From: Methanobacteriota archaeon
Lineage (GTDB): Archaea; Halobacteriota; Methanosarcinia; Methanosarcinales; Methanosarcinaceae
Direction: 5' to 3'
Length of the DNA: 15,361 nt
Assembly (NCBI GenBank): GCA_023399215.1
Contig: JAEWQJ010000057.1
Coordinates: forward strand, 1 to 15,361
This document shows, in pieces, positions 7,608-14,807 of this stretch. Within the stretch, counting starts at the first letter, position 1. Each line of letters starts with the position of its first letter. Under the pieces are notes generated by a model, which was given only the letters and a program-made list of their open reading frames with translations, was not told where the DNA came from and made no database searches. A program made the translations under genes and the position numbers.

Positions 7608-8483
7608 TTAATTATGATCAAAAAATGACCTGAATATATCTACTAAAAGTCTGATGTTATACGGATTTACTTTAATTGCATCAAGATAATAAGTATTCCA
7701 GCCTTTCTTTTTTCCATTAAGGTATAAATGCTGACCCATAACAAAATAATAGTGAGCAAGGACGTTTTTATCTTTACTGAAATCTTGGAAATGTTTTTTT
7801 AAAATTAATTTATATGCGGTATTCAAAGCAACTGGGTTACTGGAGATACTATCCTCTTGATAAAATGATTTTACCAATGGCTCATCAATACAGCTAAAGT
7901 CATAGTATTTTGAAATTCTAAGCCATAATTCCCAATCCTGTAATCGAGGAAGGCTCTCATCAAACATTCCTACTTTTTCAAAACACTCTGCGTTTACCAC
8001 AGCAACTTGAGTTGTCACAAAATTTCCATATAGAAGAGTATCGTGAATGTGTCCCTCTTTTTTGGTTATATCGTCGGAAGGAACATAGTAAGTAATACCA
8101 TCTTTAATTCTATGGAATCCTGTATAAACGACACCAACCTCATCTGAAGCTTTCTTGAAAGCTTTCATTTGTTTTTCCAATTTATCTGGCAACCATTCAT
8201 CATCGCTATCTTGAAAAGCAATATATTTACCTTTAGCAAGTTTTATTCCGGTATTACGGGCTGCACTTCCACCTTTATTTTTCTGATGCTTAACATATCT
8301 AATTCTTGTATCAGTAAAACCATTTATTATCTCTTCTGTATTATCTCTTGATCCATCATCCACAACTATAATTTCAAAGTCTTGATACGTCTGATCCAGC
8401 ACACTCTGGATTGCCCTACTAACTAAGTGTGCCCTATTATAAGTTGGGAGAATTACACTGACTGTCGGTTTTTCGTTAAGCAT
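7608..8483 (-). CDS. Glycosyltransferase family 2 (GT-A fold)
   Basis: An inverting GT2 enzyme of 291 aa. VSVILPTYNRAHLV (8-21), IIVVDDGSRDNT (38-49), NKGGSAARNTGI (69-80) and AFQDSDDEWLPDKLEKQ (89-105) give the full nucleotide- and metal-binding set with DSDD as DxD. LPRLQDWELWLR (178-189) holds the (E/Q)DWE catalytic-base region. The last ~70 residues form a helical tail without family motifs. Start ATG 8481-8483, preceded by GTGAT as a weak ribosome site. The start overlaps the stop of a decayed upstream GT4 gene by 8 bp, so it was once translated as the second gene of a coupled pair. It now relies on whatever promoter remains upstream. Donor sugar not inferable. Confidence 0.9.
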   Translation of the reverse strand: MLNEKPTVSVILPTYNRAHLVSRAIQSVLDQTYQDFEIIVVDDGSRDNTEEIINGFTDTRIRYVKHQKNKGGSAARNTGIKLAKGKYIAFQDSDDEWLPDKLEKQMKAFKKASDEVGVVYTGFHRIKDGITYYVPSDDITKKEGHIHDTLLYGNFVTTQVAVVNAECFEKVGMFDESLPRLQDWELWLRISKYYDFSCIDEPLVKSFYQEDSISSNPVALNTAYKLILKKHFQDFSKDKNVLAHYYFVMGQHLYLNGKKKGWNTYYLDAIKVNPYNIRLLVDIFRSFFDHN

Positions 8484-8691
8484 GTAGTTTCACATCACTA
8501 AATTCATTGTATATATTCTCCAACTTCTCAACCTGCACTACCAAATCGTATTCCTGTTCCACATATTCCCTTCCAGCTTGTCCCATCGAAACCCGAACTT
8601 CCGGATGCTTAACCAGACACTCAATGGAATTTTTTGGAGTGGATATACTCATCCAGATACGAAGCAGTGTAACTTTCTTATCAGCATTGTC
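8476..8691 (-). pseudogene. C-terminal stub of a second decayed GT4 glycosyltransferase
   Basis: About 71 codons are open on the minus strand from a TGA at 8692-8694 to a TAA at 8476-8478. The end reads IECLVKHPEVRVSMGQAGRE, then YVEQEYDLVVQVEKLENIYN, the standard GT4 finish (HPE-x-R-x-x-MG-x-AGR-x-x-V-x-x-x-YD and a final LYxE-like helix). The Rossmann donor motifs and whole N-terminal domain are missing; the sequence from about 8695 to the flippase start is non-coding. About 20 codons upstream of the conserved part the alignment to GT4 fades, and another frame there looks equally coding-like (YTASYLDEYIH), so a frameshift is possible. The remnant overlaps the start of the intact GT2 downstream. 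Confidence 0.72.
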
Positions 8692-8831
8692 TCATAAATA
8701 TATTATGACAAGAAAATATCACTAGATATACTGTAAACTGAACCTTAACTGTCACCATCGAAGCAACACTTAGGGACTTTATATTAAAGCAATTAAATTT
8801 GTAACATATTTATTAAGAGGTAATAGTTGGA

Positions 8832-8890
8832 ATTAATTTTATATATCATATAAGTAATTGGTGAAAGGTTCGTTATAACCATTACTGGAG
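8832..8890 (+). promoter_or_regulatory. Promoter and ribosome site of the flippase gene
   Basis: TTTATATAT at 8838-8846 is a good archaeal TATA box about 50 nt before the ATG, which would start transcription near 8868. GGAG at 8887-8890 lies 5 nt upstream of the ATG at 8896. The rest of 8692-8831 is A+T-rich with no gene visible. Confidence 0.5.
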
Positions 8891-8895
8891 AAACA

Positions 8896-10332
8896 ATGTC
8901 ATTAGCAAAAAAAACTGCCTCCGCTGTGGCGTGGGTAACTCTAATTACTATATTCACCAGAATACTTAGTTTTATAACTCAATTAGTCTTAGCCAGAATC
9001 CTTTCACCAGCAGATTTCGGCTTACTTGCCATAGGTTTACTAGCCATCAATAGCATGGGAATATTCCGTGATCTTGGTTTCGGTGCAACACTTATCTACA
9101 AAAAAGACGATACAGATCACACTGCGGCAAACACTGCTTTTATCTTGTTACCTATTTTTGCCCTGGCGCTCTTTTTGATAGCATACTTTTCAGCACCTTA
9201 TATTGCCACGTTCTTTAACAATGCGGCTGTTGGACCAATAGTTCAGGTCCTTGCACTGACCTTTGTCATCTCTTCATTTGGAACAGTCCCATCCATGTTG
9301 CTTGAAAAAGAACTTGAGTTCAAGAAGAAAGTATTGCCAGAGACTGTTCCGATTATAGGTTACGCCTTTGTTGCCATATTGTTTGCAATGAAAGGGTATG
9401 GGGTATGGAGCTTAGTGTATGGACAGATCGTATCTGCAATTCTAACAGCCGGATTAATATGGTTGATTTCGGACTGGAGGCCTACATTCAAGTTCGATCT
9501 AAATATTGCAAAAGTTTTGTTTGATTATGGAAAGCATTTATTGGGTGCAAGCATCATTATATTTCTTGTTACGAACGTTGATGATGCAATTGTAGGAAGG
9601 GTCCTTGGAATGGAAGCCCTCGGATTTTATACGCTTGCATATACAATATCTAATCTCCCAGCTACACAGATCACAAACCTTGTTAGCAGAGTTATGTTTC
9701 CTTTGTACTCGAAATTACAGGACGATCGAGATGCTTTAAGAAGCGCTTATCTTAAGACGCTTCAGTATGTGTCAATGCTCTCAATTCCTGCAGCACTTGG
9801 AATATTTGTTATAGCGCCAAATTTTGTTAGCGTTATGCTTGGAGACAAGTGGCTGCCTGCCGTACCAGCAATGCGAGTATTATGTATATACGGACTGTTT
9901 AGGTCTCTAAACGGGACGATCGGACCAATGTTTCAGGCAACTGGAAATCCAAAGGTTTTGGAGAATACTGCGCTTGTAAATCTAATTCTATTTTGTATAT
10001 TTCTGATTCCTTTGATACAAAAAAGTGATATTATTGTTGTGAGTATCGCTGGGACATTACCACAAATAATTATTTTCTATATACTGACTAAATTAATACC
10101 CAAAATAATAGACCTGGATATTTGGGATATGTTTAGAACTATCAGGATCTTTGCTTTTTCTGGAGTTGTAGCTACGATATTTACGCTGCTTTTAGGACTC
10201 TATTTTACAAGTCCTTCAATAATTTCATTGGTTATTTCTATCATAATGTTTGCACTGATATACATAACAATAATAATTATTTTTGATAGAAATATATTTT
10301 CAGATTTTAAAAGTTTAGGTCTTTTTACATAA
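8896..10332 (+). CDS. Wzx-type polysaccharide / lipid-linked oligosaccharide flippase (MOP superfamily)
   Basis: A multi-pass membrane protein of 478 aa, usual Wzx/PST length, with about 12-14 hydrophobic helices. The N-terminal signature LARILSPADFGLLAIG (32-47) followed by IFRDLGFGATLIYKK (56-70) is characteristic of the RfbX/PST-like transporters. Later landmarks are KGYGVWSLVYGQ and VGRVLGMEALGFYTLAY; the latter repeats the '(V)LG-x-x-x-LGFY' pattern seen at the centre of the family. Expected role: moving a lipid-linked glycan from the cytoplasmic to the outer face, where AglB could use it or it could join a surface polysaccharide. It stands alone on the plus strand with its own promoter. 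Substrate cannot be predicted. Confidence 0.93.
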   Translation: MSLAKKTASAVAWVTLITIFTRILSFITQLVLARILSPADFGLLAIGLLAINSMGIFRDLGFGATLIYKKDDTDHTAANTAFILLPIFALALFLIAYFSAPYIATFFNNAAVGPIVQVLALTFVISSFGTVPSMLLEKELEFKKKVLPETVPIIGYAFVAILFAMKGYGVWSLVYGQIVSAILTAGLIWLISDWRPTFKFDLNIAKVLFDYGKHLLGASIIIFLVTNVDDAIVGRVLGMEALGFYTLAYTISNLPATQITNLVSRVMFPLYSKLQDDRDALRSAYLKTLQYVSMLSIPAALGIFVIAPNFVSVMLGDKWLPAVPAMRVLCIYGLFRSLNGTIGPMFQATGNPKVLENTALVNLILFCIFLIPLIQKSDIIVVSIAGTLPQIIIFYILTKLIPKIIDLDIWDMFRTIRIFAFSGVVATIFTLLLGLYFTSPSIISLVISIIMFALIYITIIIIFDRNIFSDFKSLGLFT

Positions 10333-10344
10333 GATTACTTTTTC
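10333..10344 (+). terminator. Possible oligo-T terminator of the flippase gene
   Basis: CTTTTTACAT crosses the stop codon and a second T run, ACTTTTTC, follows at 10337-10344. Such T tracts terminate archaeal transcription. No stem-loop is obvious. Confidence 0.35.
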
Positions 10345-10356
10345 TGAGCTACAATT

Positions 10357-10420
10357 GAGCATTGAAACGTAAAAAAGTCACGAAAGATGAGCATTGAAAT
10401 GTAAAAAAGTCACGAAAAAT
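10357..10420. repeat. Tandem duplication of a 32-bp unit
   Basis: Two directly adjacent 32-bp units (10357-10388 and 10389-10420) begin GAGCATTGAAA, contain GTAAAAAAGTCACGAAA, and differ at two bases. No spacer separates them, so this is not a CRISPR array. It lies between the convergent ends of the flippase and the rml operon. The rest of the spacer to 10590 is A+T-rich, without a gene. Confidence 0.85.
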
Positions 10421-10590
10421 CCAACATGACAGCGCTTTTGCAAAGCTTGTAAAGATATTCGAGCCTTTATAAACCTACACTTAGAAGTATGATCAAATCA
10501 GAATGACTGTTAAAAATATATTTAATTAAAATATAGTCACTTTTTGCTCTTAATTTCTTAGTTCAACATAAATAGATTTTATACAAAGTT

Positions 10591-11709
10591 TTATTGATAT
10601 TTATCAAAAATACCGCTCAAAGTTTTTTCCATTGCGTTCCAACTGTATTCTTTAATGCATTTTTCCCTTGCTTTATTTCCGAGCATCTGAGCCTCATTTT
10701 CATTATCCAAAATCCAATGGATATTATCAGACAAAGCTCCTATATTTTCAGGTTCAACAATTAACCCACAGCCGTCTAATATTTTAGACAAATCTGAAAC
10801 ATCAGTTGCTACAATCGGTTTTGCCATAGCCATGGCATCAAAAACTTTAGCCGGCACCTGCCCCACTGCACTTGGTGTTGAATGTTGAGGTAACACCACC
10901 ATATCTGCCATCGAAAGAAATTCAGGGATTTTGGAAAAGGGCTGCATTCCAAAAATCTGGATGTTATTCGTCTCTAATCGTTTTAATTTTCTTGAGTATT
11001 CGTCATCATTTGCACCAACGATAACTACCTTCAGATCCTTTCTTTCGATCTTTTTTACAGCTTCAATAATATCTTCTACTCCTTTATGTGGGCGAGGAGT
11101 GCCAAAAAACATAATCAGTTTTTCGTTAGTAAATCCATATTTTTTTCTAAAAAACTGTCCATTGAACTTTTGAGGATCAAAAGCCTCAGTATCGCGCCCA
11201 TGAGGCACAATGATCCCACCAAATTTTTTTTGCAGAAATGTTGAGGATACAGTAATATCATCAGCTAAAAAGGCTAATTTTTCCATTAAATAGGTATATG
11301 CAAGTCCATTTGGAGACTTCATCGACGAACAAAATTCTACAAAGAATTGAGATCTTGATTGTAGATGAAAACCAACTTCCCAATCGTCTATATCCAAAAC
11401 GAGAGGTAACTTAGAAGATAATTTTTTAAGTAATCCAATTCCATAGCTTGTAGGTCTGGGTTTAACTGCATATATCACATCACCGTCAATGAGCTCAAGC
11501 ATTTTCCTGGCTGATGAGGCAAAACGTGGGTACATACCACCCGGAACAGACACATAGTTGAAATCACCAGCAACAGGTTCCCATATACCGTCTCCAAAAA
11601 TAGGACCTATTATTTCTACATCATATAAACGTTGCAATGCTTGTGCAAGTACATGAGCCCTTCCAAGGCAATTATGCGATAAATCATAGGAAAGTATAGA
11701 AATTTTCAT
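10591..11709 (-). CDS. Glycosyltransferase family 4 at the end of the rhamnose operon
   Basis: A GT-B glycosyltransferase of 372 aa. N-terminal domain: KISILSYDLSHNCLGRAHVL (2-21), and LVLDIDDWE (103-111), a motif common in GT4 proteins at the acceptor-side strand. Donor domain: VPHGRDTEAFDP (168-179), FFGTPRPHKGVEDI (201-214), and VVLPQHSTPSAVGQVPAKVF (271-290) then DAMAMAKPIVAT (291-302). The usual E-x7-E is not intact: the first glutamate is missing and D291 stands near the second, as in the 'PxKxxD/E-x-MA' subgroup. Its ATG overlaps the rmlA stop as ATGA, so it is translationally coupled and the last gene of the operon. By position it may use dTDP-rhamnose or GDP-mannose, but that is inference only. 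Confidence 0.9.
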   Translation of the reverse strand: MKISILSYDLSHNCLGRAHVLAQALQRLYDVEIIGPIFGDGIWEPVAGDFNYVSVPGGMYPRFASSARKMLELIDGDVIYAVKPRPTSYGIGLLKKLSSKLPLVLDIDDWEVGFHLQSRSQFFVEFCSSMKSPNGLAYTYLMEKLAFLADDITVSSTFLQKKFGGIIVPHGRDTEAFDPQKFNGQFFRKKYGFTNEKLIMFFGTPRPHKGVEDIIEAVKKIERKDLKVVIVGANDDEYSRKLKRLETNNIQIFGMQPFSKIPEFLSMADMVVLPQHSTPSAVGQVPAKVFDAMAMAKPIVATDVSDLSKILDGCGLIVEPENIGALSDNIHWILDNENEAQMLGNKAREKCIKEYSWNAMEKTLSGIFDKYQ

Positions 11710-12419
11710 ACTATTCCTTTCGAATTTTTAACCATTATACTTGCTCTTAACAAACTCTCAAAAGTTCCGGCATCGCTCCAGAAACCTTCAAGGATTCCGT
11801 ACTTCATTGCCCCTTTGTTTATATAATAATTATTTACATCAGTGATCTCCAGTTCTCCTCTTCCAGAAGGCTTGAGAGTTTTAATTGCACTAAAAACCTT
11901 TGAGTCATAAATATAAAGTCCTGTAACTGCAAAATTAGATTTCGGCTCTTTTGGTTTTTCCTCGATTCCTATTACTTTATCACCTTTTAGCTCTGCTACT
12001 CCAAATCTATGAGCATCCAACACTTCTTTTAAGAAAATCTTGGCGCCATCATTAAAGTTTGCAACGTCCTCTTTGATATCATCCTGGAAGATATTATCTC
12101 CGAGAATGACAGTTACACTGTCCCCATCAACAAAATCTTCGGCTAAACTAAGTGCCTGAGCAATACCTCCGGCCTGTTCCTGAATTTCATAGGTAAAGTG
12201 TACTCCATGATCTGCACCTGACCCAAGAAGTTCAAGAAAATGCCCGGCATGCCCTCGACCGGATACTATCATTATTTCTTTAATGCCTGCGTTAATGAGA
12301 GTCTGGATAGGATAAAATATCATTGGCTTATCATAGACAGGCAACAGGTGCTTGTTTGTAACTTTAGTCAGTGGGTAAAGCCTGCTGCCGGTACCGCCTG
12401 CGAGTATTACGCCTTTCAT
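11706..12419 (-). CDS. rmlA: Glucose-1-phosphate thymidylyltransferase (short archaeal form)
   Basis: It joins dTTP and glucose-1-phosphate to give dTDP-glucose, the first step to dTDP-L-rhamnose. The nucleotide-binding start LAGGTGSRLYPLT (6-18) runs into KHLLPVYDKPMI (23-34). ILGDNIFQDD (105-114) provides the metal-binding aspartate, EEKP (153-156) and GELEITDVN (188-196) line the sugar site, and FWSDAGT (213-219) ends the active site. At 237 aa it is about 50 residues shorter than enterobacterial RmlA because the C-terminal allosteric extension is absent, as in many archaeal homologues. A GGAG ribosome site lies inside the end of rmlD, and the start overlaps the rmlD stop as ATGA. Also known as RfbA. 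Confidence 0.94.
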   Translation of the reverse strand: MKGVILAGGTGSRLYPLTKVTNKHLLPVYDKPMIFYPIQTLINAGIKEIMIVSGRGHAGHFLELLGSGADHGVHFTYEIQEQAGGIAQALSLAEDFVDGDSVTVILGDNIFQDDIKEDVANFNDGAKIFLKEVLDAHRFGVAELKGDKVIGIEEKPKEPKSNFAVTGLYIYDSKVFSAIKTLKPSGRGELEITDVNNYYINKGAMKYGILEGFWSDAGTFESLLRASIMVKNSKGIV

Positions 12420-13228
12420 ACATTTCTCTCCTTCATATAATCCTTAAGTGCCTCTTTCCAGTGCCTCATAGGTTTGGTTTTAGTATTTACAAGAACCGAA
12501 TACTTTGGACGCCTGGCTTTCATTGGAAATTCCTCACTTGTACAGGGAATAGTATTACTTATGACTGCCGATGCAAATTCATACCAGGAACATATACCCT
12601 CGTTTGTCACATGGTATATCCCGGCTTCAAGTTTAGCAATCTCCGTGATCTTATTAGCGAGATCTACAGTATAGGTGGGTTTCCCAAACTGGTCATTAAC
12701 AACTTTCACCTGAGCCATCTCACCAGACAGTCTCAGCATTGTTTCTACAAAGTTTTTTCCATGCGTGCCAAAAAGCCAGGAAATCCGGATAATTCTATAA
12801 TCGTCCAGATTTTCTTCAATTTTTTGTTCACCAAGAAGTTTTGAACGACCGTATACATTAATAGGATCAGCAGGAGTATCGGATTCTAGATACTCTTTTT
12901 TTGATCCATTGAATACGTAGTCTGTGCTGAAGTGTATAAGGGTTGCACCTACTTCACTGCAGGCTTCAGCAATATATCCAGGCCCATACCCATTAACCTT
13001 AAATGCAAATTCCTGACGGTCTTCACAACCTTCAACATCAGTATAGGCTGCTGCATTAATCACCAGATTCGGGTTTATTTTTCGTATGGATTCGAGTACC
13101 TGCTCTCTGTCTGTAATGTCAATGTCTTTATGTGTCAGTTTCACAGCATCCGGAAACACTTTGCAAAGATCGAATCCGAGCATTCCGTCGGCACCAATGA
13201 TCAGCGTTTTAATGGTTCCCACCACCAT
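12416..13228 (-). CDS. rmlD: dTDP-4-dehydrorhamnose reductase
   Basis: A short-chain dehydrogenase that reduces dTDP-4-keto-L-rhamnose to dTDP-L-rhamnose, the last pathway step. 270 aa. Rossmann motif GADGMLG (12-18), NAAAYTDVEGCED (58-70), FSTDYVFNG (100-108) and catalytic Y126-x3-K130 in VYGRSK are all present; ISWLFG follows, as in the family. The chosen ATG (13226-13228) lies inside the end of rmlB, a 28-bp overlap in another frame. No good ribosome site precedes it, and GTG codons 2 and 3 are alternatives that change almost nothing. Coupled translation from rmlB is likely. Confidence 0.94.
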   Translation of the reverse strand: MVVGTIKTLIIGADGMLGFDLCKVFPDAVKLTHKDIDITDREQVLESIRKINPNLVINAAAYTDVEGCEDRQEFAFKVNGYGPGYIAEACSEVGATLIHFSTDYVFNGSKKEYLESDTPADPINVYGRSKLLGEQKIEENLDDYRIIRISWLFGTHGKNFVETMLRLSGEMAQVKVVNDQFGKPTYTVDLANKITEIAKLEAGIYHVTNEGICSWYEFASAVISNTIPCTSEEFPMKARRPKYSVLVNTKTKPMRHWKEALKDYMKERNV

Positions 13229-14157
13229 CGATTTTCAACATACCACTTGACCGTTTGCTCAAGGGCACTATCAAAATCATACTTTGGTTTCCAGCCCATT
13301 TTCTCCAGTTTACTGCCGTCAAGAGAGTAACGAAAATCGTGGCCTTTTCGGTCTTCAACGTATTCGATTGAAGATTCATTTTTGCCAAGCATTTTAAGAA
13401 TACGATGAGTGATTTCGAGGTTTGTAAGCTCGTTTCCACCATCTATATTGTAGATTTCTCCACTGCTCCCGTTGTGAAGGACAAAATCGACTGCAGAACA
13501 ATGGTCTTCAACATAAATCCAGTCCCGGATATTCAGGCCGGTGCCATAGACTGGAACCTTTTTTCCTTCCATCAATCTGCTAATGAAGAATGGAATTAGT
13601 TTTTCAGGGTACTGATAAGGTCCGAAGTTATTTGTGCATCGAGTTATGCAAACGGGCAGGCCGTAGGTTGTGTAGTAGGACTTTGCAAGAAGATCGGAAC
13701 CTGCTTTGCTTGAAGAATAAGGACTTGAAGGGTTCAAGTTGTCCTTTTCAGTAAAAGAACCTTCCATGGTACTTCCGTATACTTCATCAGTTGACACATG
13801 AGTAAATTTCTTAATATTGTGTGCAAGTGCGCTTTGCAAAAGGGTGTTTGTTCCGAGCACATTTGTTCTGACAAAAACCGACCCATCCTCAATTGAGCGG
13901 TCAACATGACTTTCAGCTGCAAAATGCACAACACAATCTACTTTTTTCATTACTTCATTGACAACTTGAGGATCACAGATATCCCCTTGCATAAAAGAAT
14001 AATTGGGGTTATTTTCAATATCTTTAAGATTAGCTGGATTTCCAGCATAGGTTAGCTTGTCAAGGTTTACAATTTGGTAGTCAGGATACTTTTTGAACAT
14101 GTAATGAATAAAGTTGCTGCCTATGAATCCGCAGCCCCCTGTAACCAGAAGTCTCAT
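13201..14157 (-). CDS. rmlB: dTDP-glucose 4,6-dehydratase
   Basis: An extended short-chain dehydrogenase converting dTDP-glucose to dTDP-4-keto-6-deoxyglucose with bound NAD. 318 aa, slightly shorter than the ~350 of enterobacterial RmlB. Motifs: GGCGFIGSNF (7-16) for NAD, LDKLTYAGN (32-40) typical of RmlB, HFAAESHVDRSI (78-89), STDEVYG (122-128) with the catalytic Asp-Glu pair D124/E125, and SPYSSSKAGSD (145-155) with Y147 and K151. RDWIYVEDHC (211-220) is also typical. ATG 14155-14157 is preceded by AGAGGTGA, a near-perfect match to the 16S 3' end, the strongest ribosome site in the operon. The 93-bp gap to rmlC is the only sizeable one in the operon. Confidence 0.96.
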   Translation of the reverse strand: MRLLVTGGCGFIGSNFIHYMFKKYPDYQIVNLDKLTYAGNPANLKDIENNPNYSFMQGDICDPQVVNEVMKKVDCVVHFAAESHVDRSIEDGSVFVRTNVLGTNTLLQSALAHNIKKFTHVSTDEVYGSTMEGSFTEKDNLNPSSPYSSSKAGSDLLAKSYYTTYGLPVCITRCTNNFGPYQYPEKLIPFFISRLMEGKKVPVYGTGLNIRDWIYVEDHCSAVDFVLHNGSSGEIYNIDGGNELTNLEITHRILKMLGKNESSIEYVEDRKGHDFRYSLDGSKLEKMGWKPKYDFDSALEQTVKWYVENRWWWEPLKR

Positions 14158-14250
14158 TTAGGTCACCTCTTGGTGTGTTAATAAATATTTGGTACATTAA
14201 TAGAATACATACCAATAAATTACTTTGATAGAGAAAAATTTATCCAGGTT
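14158..14250 (-). promoter_or_regulatory. rmlC-rmlB spacer: strong ribosome site, possible internal promoter
   Basis: On the minus strand the spacer contains AGAGGTGA (about 14164-14171) ahead of the rmlB ATG, and AAATATTTATTAA (14178-14190), which is TATA-like. If that box were used, the transcript would begin about 3 nt before the ATG and lose the ribosome site, so it is doubtful. The spacer may simply be a leader inside one operon. Confidence 0.35.
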
Positions 14251-14802
14251 TTAAAAATTCATTTTAGCTTCTTCTAATTTTGGGAGTAGCAGATCCTTCG
14301 GAGAGGTCTTTATATCCTCGGCTTTTATTTTCCAGTCAATATTCAATGACGAGTCATTATAGATAATCCCTGCTTCAGCTTCAGGATGGTAGTATTCATC
14401 ACATTTGTATTGAAAGATGGCAGTTTCGCTCAGTACGGAAAATCCATGAGCAAAGCCTTTAGGAATTAAAAACTGCCTTTTGTTTTCAGCGGAGAGTTCA
14501 ACCCCAACCCAATCCAGAAAAGTAGGGGAATTTTTCCTTAGATCTACTGCAACATCGTAGACTTTACCCTGCACGACTCTTATAAGTTTTGCCTGACTGA
14601 AAGGACCCAGCTGGTAGTGTAGGCCACGAATTACTCCATAAGACGATTTTGACTCATTATCCTGGACAAAAGTGTATTCTTTTTCTAAAAGGCTATCCAG
14701 AGTTTTCTTATTATAACTTTCAAAAAAATAGCCCCGGTCATCATCAAATACTTTAGGTTCGAATATAAAGAGATCTCTTATTTTTGTGTCTATTGCCTTC
14801 AC
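14251..14802 (-). CDS. rmlC: dTDP-4-dehydrorhamnose 3,5-epimerase (GTG start)
   Basis: A cupin epimerase that inverts C3 and C5 of dTDP-4-keto-6-deoxyglucose, between RmlB and RmlD. 183 aa, usual length. VFDDDRGYFFESY (18-30), VIRGLHYQ (57-64) with catalytic H62, SQAKLIRVVQGKVYDVAVDL (69-88) with K72 and the active-site strand, PKGFAHGFSVL (114-124) and YKCDEYYHPEAE (132-143) with Y132 are all present. The start codon is GTG (14800-14802): GGGAGGAG at 14812-14819 (minus strand), inside the end of manC, is correctly spaced, and the next in-frame ATG is far inside the fold. Five bases separate it from the manC stop. Confidence 0.95.
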   Translation of the reverse strand: MKAIDTKIRDLFIFEPKVFDDDRGYFFESYNKKTLDSLLEKEYTFVQDNESKSSYGVIRGLHYQLGPFSQAKLIRVVQGKVYDVAVDLRKNSPTFLDWVGVELSAENKRQFLIPKGFAHGFSVLSETAIFQYKCDEYYHPEAEAGIIYNDSSLNIDWKIKAEDIKTSPKDLLLPKLEEAKMNF

Positions 14803-14807
14803 AGTTC

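Noticed and set aside
8507..8725. A 72-codon plus-strand frame rich in Ser/Cys/Thr
   Set aside because: It is the complement of the GT4 remnant, which explains the region better.
10357..10420. CRISPR-like pair of 32-nt repeats
   Set aside because: The two units abut with no spacer and there are only two; no cas genes are present.
10434..10446. Small hairpin GCTTT-TGC-AAAGC
   Set aside because: Only a 5-bp stem, with no T tract after it; expected by chance and not needed for archaeal termination.
12371..12844. A 157-codon open frame on the plus strand
   Set aside because: It lies antisense to rmlD and the start of rmlA, whose motifs and operon spacing are unmistakable; composition is unlike a protein and there is no ribosome site.
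12932..13330. A 132-codon plus-strand open frame
   Set aside because: Antisense to rmlD and rmlB; a by-product of their codon bias.
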